Shown here: positions 56,530 through 64,000 of the stretch, piece after piece
Numbering within the stretch: the stretch's first letter is position 1
Layout of the letters: every line of letters starts with the position of its first letter
Assembly (NCBI RefSeq): GCF_014839805.1
Contig: NC_051118.1
Coordinates: 10,780,391 to 10,844,390 of the forward strand
Direction of reading: 5' to 3'
Length of the DNA stretch: 64,000 nucleotides
Source: Manduca sexta
Taxonomy: Eukaryota; Arthropoda; Insecta; Lepidoptera; Sphingidae
Notes under the pieces: model-generated
Databases searched by the model: none
What the model saw: the letters and a program-made list of their open reading frames with translations, nothing else
Told to the model about the DNA's origin: nothing
Made by a program: the position numbers and the translations under genes

Positions 56530-57230
56530 TAATACTTTTTTTTGTACTCTCATTACGTACAACACAAACCCGCGGTTGTCGGCTTGTACGCGAATTACTT
56601 GGATCCTGAATCGCTTTGGCACAGATTGACATCTGGTGATGAAAAGTTGATCATGTACGACAAGAACGGACGAAAAAGGTTGAGGTCAAAGGTCAGTCAG
56701 GCTTCACAGACTGTGGCAAAATCTAGGTTGACTCGCAATAAAGTGATTTTATGTGTATGGTGGGATTGGAAGGCCATTGTTTACTGGAAACTTTTACCGC
56801 CGGGCAGAAGCATTGATTCGCATCTCTATTGCCAACAACTAATGAGATTAAAGCAAAAAGTTGAGAAAAAGCGATGGGAATTGATCAATTGAAAAGGTGT
56901 GGTCTTTTATGACGATAACGCTAGTCCACACACATCTTTAAACACTCAGCAATAATTAAGAGAGTTTGGCTGCGAGGCGTTAATGCATCCATCACATAGC
57001 ACTGACCTTGCACCTTCAAAATTCTTTGGGCAGTGTCAGGTTAACATTAAGAGAGGATTGCCAAGACTACTTGTCGCGTTTTTTGATCAGAAGTCTCCAA
57101 ATTTCTACAGCAATAGGATCATGGCACTTCCTAAAGGATGGCAGAAAGTCGTCGATCAAAATGACACATATACACTTAAAGGTATATACTTAATTAAATG
57201 TCAACAAACTTAGAAAAAAGAAGTCTTGAG
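56530..57230 (+). pseudogene. Mariner transposase relic
   Basis: One frame holds 'LWHRLTSGDEKLIMYD' (first catalytic Asp in TGDEK context), 'VILCVWWDWKAIVYWKLLPP', then 'KGVVFYDDNASPHTS' (second Asp, normally HDNARPH) and 'ALMHPSHSTDLAPSKFF'. This is the D,D34D mariner layout. Two in-frame stops (TGA at 56890 and TAA at 56956) interrupt it. The third catalytic Asp (DLAPSD) reads Lys. It ends near 'VDQNDTYTLKGIYLIKCQQT'. The N-terminal DNA-binding part is missing. Clearly inactive. Confidence 0.88.
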
Positions 57231-57854
57231 TTTTCATATAAAATGTGAAGGAACTTTTTCCTCAACCTAATATAATAGTAGACCGTCTAATTTACGTCGA
57301 CTTATAAATGAATGATCGTCTATTGTATACCGTTATTAATTTTGGTGCAACACACAATAAAATTCAGGTACCCCACTTGATTGAAACTGTAAAGGGTGAA
57401 CACTCGTACTGTGTATAAGTGACGTGATTTTGGTGGAGTTTTAAGCCATCGTTGCGTGCGCGAAGTGTATTTATAGCGCAATCGGCAGAGGCGCGCGCGC
57501 CCCGCTCGATGCTGATTTGTCACGGTACCTAACACGTATAATGCTTGACCTTCGAAATCCATATATGGCTGCCAACCCAGACCCTTATTATACAAAAGGG
57601 AGAAATTTAAATACAGTCTACAATCGTCCGGATCATTGCCGCGTCTCATGTGCCGGGTTTTGCAAATCAGCCGGGTCATATAGGATTAACATTCATCCCA
57701 ATAATTCGTGGATTTTTCTTCCTATTCCTTTTTTGGAGACCTTCCGACGTGCCTCCAATACGCTTATATGTCATATCACAACACAATGATTATAATATAT
57801 TATGGCCATCTCTTTTAAAATGCTCAAAAAGATAATTGAATATACACAGACGCC

Positions 57855-57982
57855 GAAAATCTACGATTTAATTATCTAGGTATGTTGATAGATTACAACA
57901 CAAATGTAATTTTCAAGTAATGATAACCTATTGTCTTCTGAAATGAATATAAAAGAGCTGAGCGTGTAGTACTTTCGGTGTC
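57855..57982 (+). promoter_or_regulatory. Promoter of 30K lipoprotein gene D
   Basis: TATAAAAG at 57948-57955 and a canonical arthropod initiator TCAGTC with predicted start A at 57983. The block is somewhat more diverged than in A-C but in the same order. Confidence 0.8.
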
Positions 57983-58005
57983 AGTCCACGCTCGGAGGAT
58001 TCTGG
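57983..58005 (+). other. Non-coding exon 1 of 30K gene D
   Basis: Reads 'agtccacgctcggaggattc' plus three bases, with a GTAAGC donor at 58006. The acceptor is TGTTTCAG ending at 58399 (or 58401), so the intron is only about 394 bp, the shortest in the array. Confidence 0.7.
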
Positions 58006-58057
58006 GTAAGCATCTATACTATATTAATATTTAATAATTATTAATTCCACAATATAA

Positions 58058-58125
58058 AGGACTGCCTCGGTGGCATAATTGTAGGGTTCGGGTTCAAATC
58101 CCGGTTCAGATAAAGTGATGTATTT
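58058..58125 (+). mobile_element. SINE family B head in intron 1 of gene D, internally deleted
   Basis: 'gactgcctcggtggcataat' runs directly into 'gggttcaaatcccggttc', lacking the 'gtgcacgtggtacgactatt' part kept in A, B and C. Confidence 0.75.
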
Positions 58126-58411
58126 GTTTGTACAATATAAAAGGCGAATAAAATATCCGTTGTATTAGAAATAAAGCTAAGCCACAAAAGCTAAATGGAG
58201 CGGGAAAATTTGCGATTTTCATTGTTCTAGAAAAAAATAAATACACGTGATTCCTATTTGTTTGATTACTCTGATAAAATAAATGAATAGCATTTGAATT
58301 TTTTTTTTACAAATAGATCTGCAAAAAATCAGAATCAGTTAAATTTAAAAATGCTTATGGCGGTAACAACGTTGTATTTGACAAATATTATTGTTTCAGA
58401 GGATCATCACA

Positions 58412-59182
58412 ATGCTACGTTTAACGCTTCTACTGACGCTCGCGGCACTCGCGTGCCACGCTGCTCCTAGATCTGATGACGAAGCTGTTGAACATTTATA
58501 CAGAAGTGTGATCATCTCCGACTACGAGACCGCTCTGTCACAGAGTAAAGAACTCGAGAAAGCGCGGAGAGGCAATGTCATCTCTAAACTTGTTGATAAA
58601 CTGATCGCACAGAAACCGCACAAGTCTATGTATTACGCGTACTACCTGTGGAATCACAACGCTCAAGACATCGTCAAGAATTCTTTCCCGATCCAATTCA
58701 AGATGATCTTCGGCCAGCATACCACCAAAATTATAAACAAGAAATTCGGCATGGAGCTCAAAATAGGACTTAGCACTGATTCATACGGCGAAAGGAACGT
58801 GTATGGCGTCAGCACTGACAATGACATTGGGAAGAGGGCAAGCTGGGAGTTCACGTCACCCGAGGCAGCAGACCACAAGGTCTACTTTAAAATCTACAAC
58901 CCTCACGACAACCAATATATGAAAACCACAATTTTTTATGATACTTACAAAGACCACCTGATTAACACTTCTACAAATTCTGACACTTTTAGACACCAGT
59001 GGTACCTTCAACCAGTGGTGGTCAATAAGGAGCTCTTGTTCTACATTATCAACCGAGAGTACGATGAGCTCTTGAAGCTGTCCCAATCCCCGGACTCGGA
59101 TGGCGACCGAGAGGCTTTTACGCACGGCGAAGATGCGTCTGGTGATCCTGAACGCTTCGGATGGAAGATCGAACGTTACTAA
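58412..59182 (+). CDS. 30K haemolymph lipoprotein D (intact, 256 aa)
   Basis: Uninterrupted second-subtype 30K lipoprotein. The ATG at 58412 lies about 12 bases after the acceptor. The signal peptide MLRLTLLLTLAALACHAA is followed by the mature start 'PRSDDEAVEHLYRS'. The helical domain holds 'YYAYYLWNHNAQDIVKNSFP'. The trefoil domain holds 'KVYFKIYNPHDNQYMKTTIF', 'FRHQWYLQPVVVNKELLFYI', 'NREYDELLKLSQSPDSDGDR' and 'GDPERFGWKIERY'. It differs from B by only six residues before B's frameshift. Compared with subtype A/C it has two extra residues. Secreted haemolymph storage or lipid-carrier role is inferred from the family. Confidence 0.96.
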   Translation: MLRLTLLLTLAALACHAAPRSDDEAVEHLYRSVIISDYETALSQSKELEKARRGNVISKLVDKLIAQKPHKSMYYAYYLWNHNAQDIVKNSFPIQFKMIFGQHTTKIINKKFGMELKIGLSTDSYGERNVYGVSTDNDIGKRASWEFTSPEAADHKVYFKIYNPHDNQYMKTTIFYDTYKDHLINTSTNSDTFRHQWYLQPVVVNKELLFYIINREYDELLKLSQSPDSDGDREAFTHGEDASGDPERFGWKIERY

Positions 59183-59219
59183 GCAATTGTAGTAATGATT
59201 TTGGAGACATTTTTACTGG

Positions 59220-59225
59220 AATAAA
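59220..59225 (+). promoter_or_regulatory. Polyadenylation signal of gene D
   Basis: AATAAA 38 bases after the stop; the base before it differs from the other copies ('tggaataaac'). Confidence 0.75.
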
Positions 59226-60789
59226 CGTGTGATTTAAGCATTATTTTTACTATTATTATTTAACCCTATGGGTACTGTTTTAAAGCCATTTCAAAGAGAA
59301 TTAAGTATGTGAACTAAAATTGTTATGTCGCTTTCCTTATGTCCAGTCAGTAATGGTTTAAACGAAAGATAGTAATAAGATGCATTATTACTTAATAGAA
59401 GCTTAAATTAATGGTCTTAGGCCTAAGGCTTCTAAAGTTGTGACTTTTTTTATTATTACGTAAAAATTAACCACTTATAAACACAAAATTAAATTATTCA
59501 CTGGAGTGTCTTCGAATTTGTATTTTTTATTTGAACTTGTTAGCAGTGTATCTTCCGAATAATAATGTTACTCGTGCTTAGTTACCACCAATAAAAGAAT
59601 TACAGAATTAAAACATATGCACATTCCAGATCCTAAAACGCTAGTGAAAAAAAAGATGGCTGCCTTGAGGAACTTTATTTAAAAATATCTGCAATTTCAT
59701 GGCTATGTGTACGACATGAATATCTCGTGCCATTATAACTATGATAATGATGTCAAATAATGATGAATAAATGTTTTACTGATTTCTAATAACTAAAGTA
59801 ATCATAGTATAAAAAGGAAAACAACAAATTGCATTTCATGTTAATGAAAATAGATATTAAGTACTGTAAGAAAAACATAGAATATACAGCGCCTATTATT
59901 GTTATGCTATATATGCAGTTCAAAATGCGAAACAGATTATGTAAGTTTTCGAAGTAATTTTTATATTTGTCTTCGTTTACATCATCAGAGGACTGTTTAA
60001 GTTGTTAATTTCTGCCATGATCCCATACCGCCACCATACATTTCGCACGTAGGCAATACCGCATGCAAAATGGCATAACAATGTGGAGATCATCAGCAGT
60101 TAAACAGTATAAATGTAATTTATGATCTGCGGCTTTCCTAACGATCTTTAAAACTCTATTTCCAATTTATTTAAGCAAGGATGATGAACCGATGTTACGC
60201 GACGAAATAATTTGGGCACGTCATTCATAATTATTGACGAATGGACAACTTCTTTCTTTTGAAAACGGCATTATCCTCGTAGTAATTTTTTGGCAAGAAA
60301 AATATTGATGGGATCTAAAAAAAGGTGGCCAGAACAAGAGGTACTCCTTGGATGTTATATCAGTTCATAGTTTACCCAATAAAGTTTCGCCATTCCTGAA
60401 CTAGCTCTTCTCTATTTGAAATCGTTTTTTGCTTTTTCCAATTGCCGATGTCTATCAATTAACAATTTATCGTCATCATTGCCAGCTACATAAAGACCGG
60501 TGCTGGAAATAGGCCTGTTCTAAAGATTTCTAGATGTTCTGGTAAAAGCGACTGCATCTATCAATTCTTTTAAAACAGTTTTCCCTCAGTAACATACTCG
60601 CCGCTCCAAGTTACCTGTGTATTGTTGGGTTACTTTTTATTCCGGTAATTTACTCCCGTAGGAAACAATTTAATTTGTATATAGATAACGATGGCGTTGT
60701 GTATATGGTGCTAAAGAAATATTCATCTCTTTAGTTCGGGGCTCGGCCCCACCACACGAGGACGCTTGAGTCAAAATGTTACTAGGTAA

Positions 60790-61342
60790 CAGCATTGCCA
60801 GATACATTTTTGTCAAGTCGGGATTTCGAAAGTTTGAGTGTAAAAAAGCGGGATTCTTTCGTCGAAAGCGGGACATAGTAAAAAAAAGTATATTACAATT
60901 AGAAGTTTTAAAATATTAAGCAGTTTATTTAAGTTTTAAATTACGTTTACGTGACAGTGGATAGCAAAAATGGCCATAGACATGTATTTTAATAAAAATA
61001 TATTTTAAATCAGATTTACACTGTCGTCATGTTGAATTATCTTGGTTTTCCGAATAAGAAATAATTTAAGAACAAAAATCAAAGCCAAAGTAAAAAAAAA
61101 TCACTAGATAAATTTGGTGTATCAATATATAATAGTTACAAGCACTACAACAAATTGAATAGGTATTTGTCTCAGATTGTTATTCGTGACGCAACGCACC
61201 ACTCGATCTCCCGCGTGCGCGCTTTTTCAGCAGGCACGGTCGAGTTATCCCGAAAGCGGGACTAATCCTATCCCGCGCGGGATATTTAATTTTGATATAA
61301 AATTGGGACGTCCGCCCAAAATCAGGACGTTTGGCAACGCTG
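60790..61342. mobile_element. hAT-type non-autonomous element with 8-bp target duplication
   Basis: Begins CAGCATTGCCAGAT and ends TTTGGCAACGCTG (terminal inverted repeats with one or two mismatches). The flanks are ctaggtaa (60782-60789) and ctaggtcc (61343-61350), an 8-bp duplication with two changes. The paralogous spacer at 44265-44280 reads 'tttctaggtacttataataa' with no insert. The interior has 'aagcgggac' and 'gtcccgctt'-like internal inverted copies and no transposase. Confidence 0.88.
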
Positions 61343-61761
61343 CTAGGTCCTTATAATAAAGTTAAACAACAAATATATATTTGTTTACTTTTAAGAGGTT
61401 TTTTGTGTCGGGGGTTATTTAATGTAATAATAAGATGATAAAGAATATGCTTAACGACTTACATAACAACTTTCCACATATTCTTCAGTTTTTAGCATTT
61501 TATAATTCTCATTTATTTTGAACTGTTAATTTTTTAGACACGTCAAATAATATCGTCTTCACTGACTTCATTATACACTTATTATATCCACCTTAGCTTT
61601 TATTTATGCGAAATACGTACTATATCTTGGTAAGCGTAAGAAAGTAGGTTTATTGTATTTTATTTTTATTTCTGTTTATCAATGAATATGTATGATTTTA
61701 AAAGTTGTCTGGCTCTTTTACAATGTTTTGTCTTTTATGCAAAGAGAATTATAATATACTA

Positions 61762-62762
61762 GCTTTTGCCCGCGGCTCCGCCCGCGTTATAAAGTTTTTC
61801 AGGCTAAAGTTTTCCGTTATAAAAGTAGTAGTTTCCCGGGAGCCTATGTTCTTCTCAGGGTCTCAAACTGTCTCCATACCAAATTTCATCTTAATACGTT
61901 GGGTAGTTTTTGAGTTTAACACGTTCAGGCAGACAGATGCAGAGGGGGACTTAGTTTTATAATATATTTTTTAGAACTTTTTAAGAGGAACAATCCTGTC
62001 ATACATCATTGTTGCATAACTTTAACCGTTTACGCAGCGCACGCAACGGAAGCTCTCAAAACTAATAATTTTTCCCCGTTTTTGCAACATGTTTCATTAC
62101 TGCTCCGCTCCTATTGGTCATAGCGTGATGATATATAGCCTATAGCACTTCGGGATCAAAGGGCTATCCAACACAAAAATATTTTTTCATTTCAAACCGG
62201 TAGTTCCTGAGATTAGCCATTACTGTTCCGCTCTTATTAGCCAAAGCGTGATGATATATAGCCTATAGCGCTCCACAAATAAAGGGCTATCCAACACAAA
62301 AAGATTTTTTCAGTTTTAACTGGTAGTTCCAGAGATTAGCCATTACTGCTCCGCTCCTATTGGGTATAGCGTAATGATATATAGCCTATAGCAATCCGCA
62401 TAAAGGGCTATCCAACGCAAAAAGAATTTTTCAGTTTGGACCGGTAGTTCCTGAGATTAGCCATTACTGCTCCGCTCCTACTGAGTATAGCGTGATGATA
62501 TATAGCCTATAGTACTCCACGAATAAAGGGCTATCCAACGCAAAAAGAATTTTTCAGTTTGGACCGGTAGTTCCTGAGATTAGCCATTACTGCTTCGCTC
62601 CTATTGGGTATAGCGTGATGATATATAGCCTATAGCACTCCACGAACAAAGGGCTATCCAACGCAAAAATATTTTTTTGGTTTGGACCGGTAGTTCCTGA
62701 GATTAGCGCGTTCAAACAAACAAACAAACAAACAAACTCTTCAGCTTTATATAATAGTATAG
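61762..62762 (+). mobile_element. Dispersed element with internal 122-bp tandem array
   Basis: Starts 'gcttttgcccgcggctccgc' and ends with (CAAA)n and 'cagctttatataatagtata'. Between 62093 and 62705 the block 'cattactgctccgctcctat' ... 'ggtagttcctgagattagc' recurs five times at about 122-124 base spacing (62093, 62217, 62340, 62462, 62584). Single-block copies of the same element are at 47236-47475 and 54600-54795. Confidence 0.85.
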
Positions 62763-62799
62763 AGTATAGATTAAAGAGAATATAATTACTGCGTTTTAA

Positions 62800-63045
62800 T
62801 ATACAGGGTGTCCCAGAAAGTAGTGTCAAGCGGAGGTCCAGAGATAGAACATCCCTTGGGGTATCCAAATCACCCTCATGTATGTTCCGCGATTTTCCAT
62901 CGTTTTCGAGTTATGAATATTATTCTGAATTTTTGAGAATTCTCGATTTGAACGATTAAATGTTTTCTTTTTAAAAGAGTAGAAGACGTATTCGAGATTT
63001 TTTTATTTCAACAAAATTTTCATTAGCTGTACTATTTTTCTCAAA
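62800..63045 (+). repeat. Repeat beginning 'acagggtgtcccagaaagt'
   Basis: 'acagggtgtcccagaaagta' is a terminus seen in many insect transposable elements. The following 240 bases have no open frame of note. The other end cannot be fixed because the 63046 repeat follows directly. Confidence 0.5.
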
Positions 63046-63560
63046 GGTGACTGACTGACTGACATAGTGATCTATTAACGCACAGCCCAAACCACTGGAC
63101 GGATCGGGCTGAAATTTGGCATGCAGGTAGGTGTTATGACGTAGGCATCCGCTAAGAAAGGATTTTGATTAATTCTACCCCTAAGGGGATAAAATAGGTG
63201 ATGAAAGTTTGTATGAAACTTTGTCAATTTAAAACAGATCGGTCTGAGACTTTGCATGCATAAAGTTACTATGGCGTAGGCATCCCCTAAGAAAGGATTT
63301 TGATAAATTCCACCCCTAAGGGGATAAAAGTTTGTATAAATCTTCTTAGATTTTCGACTGATTGAACTGAAATTAAAGATTGGAGCTACTATAATGAAGA
63401 CGTTCGCTTAAATAGGATTTTTATAAATTCAACCCCCTTGAGGATAAAATTAGTTTGAATCTATCAGTACCGGGAAAATATGTAGCAAGACTTTTATCAT
63501 ACAGTAGACTTTTATCCCGGAAAACTCCTTCATGCGGGCGAAGCCGCGAGCAAAAGCTAG
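63046..63560 (+). mobile_element. Dispersed repeat with 'gcgaagccgcgagc' end
   Basis: Begins 'gtgactgactgactgacata', contains 'ctggacggatcgggctgaaa' and repeated 'cccctaaggggataaaa', and ends 'gcgggcgaagccgcgagcaa' then 'aagctag'. It abuts the intron-like sequence of unit E, where the promoter and exon 1 would be expected. Confidence 0.65.
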
Positions 63561-64000
63561 TTATATGAATATAATAATTATTAATTGCATAATATAAAGG
63601 CCTCGGTGGCGTACTAGTATTGTGCACGTGGAACAACTATCGTGATGAGGTTTGGGCTTCGAATTCCGGGTCGAACAAAATGATTTTGCTACATATTTTC
63701 ACAAGGACAATTTTTCTAATTAACCTTAAAAGCATATATATTTCTTACATTTCTCAATAATATATTAATATATAATTTATTTTGTGGATAGACAGTCATA
63801 TAGGACAGATGTTTTAGTTATACTCCATATTTGTGTTAAAACAAAAAATATGACTTTGTCTATCCTTATGTGAACGTCATGCTTTCCAGTGCAATTTTGT
63901 TATAAAAATCTCGCTTTTAATTAAGCTCTCTTCATTCCCTTTTCTACGAAAATGTAAGTTTTGTATCACTTGGGAACCAAATGACCAAAAGTGTCTTTTT
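63561..64000 (+). other. Intron 1 of a fifth 30K unit (E), cut by the window edge
   Basis: 'aattattaattgcataatataaagg' (two short pieces) matches intron 1 of gene D. A SINE B head with 'gtattgtgcacgtgg' and 'ttcgaattccgggtcg' follows at 63595-63690. From 63780 the sequence follows intron 1 of gene C: 'agtcatataggaca', 'gttataaaaatctc', 'tacgaaaatgta' and 'ttgggaacca' (63966-63975; compare 49557-49570). The coding exon should lie a few hundred bases beyond the edge. No promoter or exon 1 is visible next to it. Confidence 0.8.

Larger units (their letters stand above)
50617..57850. other. Spacer between 30K genes C and D
   Basis: The longest spacer. It begins with sequence paralogous to the other spacers (50690-51250, 51300-52080) and then holds repeats absent from them. 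These are 52085-52335, a poly-T bearing element (52380-52640), an hAT-like element (53090-53635), a repeat tail (54540-54795), a Harbinger remnant (54934-55263), a TIR element (56078-56212) and a mariner relic (56530-57230). No other gene is recognised. Confidence 0.75.
59226..63560. other. Spacer after 30K gene D
   Basis: Paralogous to the A-B and B-C spacers at its start (59280-59650) and at 60480-60780 and 61350-61680. It is interrupted by an hAT-like element (60790-61342), a repeat with a 122-bp internal array (61762-62762), a 'gtgtcccagaaagt' repeat (62800-63045) and another dispersed repeat (63046-63560). No gene is recognised. Confidence 0.75.

Noticed and set aside
58538..59125. Minus-strand frames opposite gene D (and likewise opposite A, B and C)
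   Set aside because: They are antisense shadows of the conserved 30K coding sequence and share no independent motif.
62093..62705. CRISPR-like array of regular repeats
   Set aside because: The units are about 122 bases, contiguous and without unique spacers, and the setting is an animal transposable element.

Overview
The window reads as AT-rich, repeat-dense nuclear DNA of a moth or butterfly. Two lines of evidence support this. Four copies of the 30K low-molecular-weight haemolymph lipoprotein family (Lipoprotein_11), known mainly from Lepidoptera, lie on the + strand of the right half. The left half carries the 5' part of an insect eyes absent (eya) gene. No database search was run; identities rest on recognised protein motifs, splice-phase logic and comparison of sequences within the window.

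Left block (1-30253): eya on the + strand. Seven coding exons can be placed: 6387-6461, 16762-16805, 27050-27376, 27736-27853, 28945-29048, 29459-29612 and 29718-29867. Their splice phases chain (0, 2, 1, 2, 2, 0, 0) if one surplus base in exon 3 and one missing base in exon 5 are allowed for. They encode only the N-terminal transactivation region. No exon for the conserved C-terminal Eya (HAD phosphatase) domain is seen anywhere in the window. Introns 1 and 2 are about 10 kb each and hold SINEs, a 130-bp minisatellite, a 367-bp foldback element and a few GC-rich patches that could be regulatory.

A 500-base N run (30254-30753) separates this from the right block. The sequence directly after the gap is already spacer of the 30K array, so the join may be wrong or a large piece may be missing.

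Right block (30754-64000): tandem array of 30K lipoprotein genes, called A (exon 2 from 34175), B (41696), C (49799) and D (about 58400). A fifth unit, E, starts near 63560 and runs off the edge. Each gene has the same TATA promoter, a short non-coding exon 1, an intron of about 0.4-1.3 kb and a single coding exon with a signal peptide. Two subtypes alternate: A and C are one type, B and D the other, and the start of E looks C-like. A has two and B has one single-base frameshift. C and D are intact.

Mobile DNA fills the spacers: tRNA-derived SINEs, a solo LTR with target duplication, hAT-like and other MITEs, mariner and Harbinger relics, and 3' ends of non-LTR elements. Because the spacers are paralogous, several insertions can be checked against an empty site within this same window. 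I see no convincing new biological system. The most interesting points are the alternating array with possible gene conversion, the unfinished eya gene at the gap, and the cluster of one-base frameshifts that suggests poor consensus quality.
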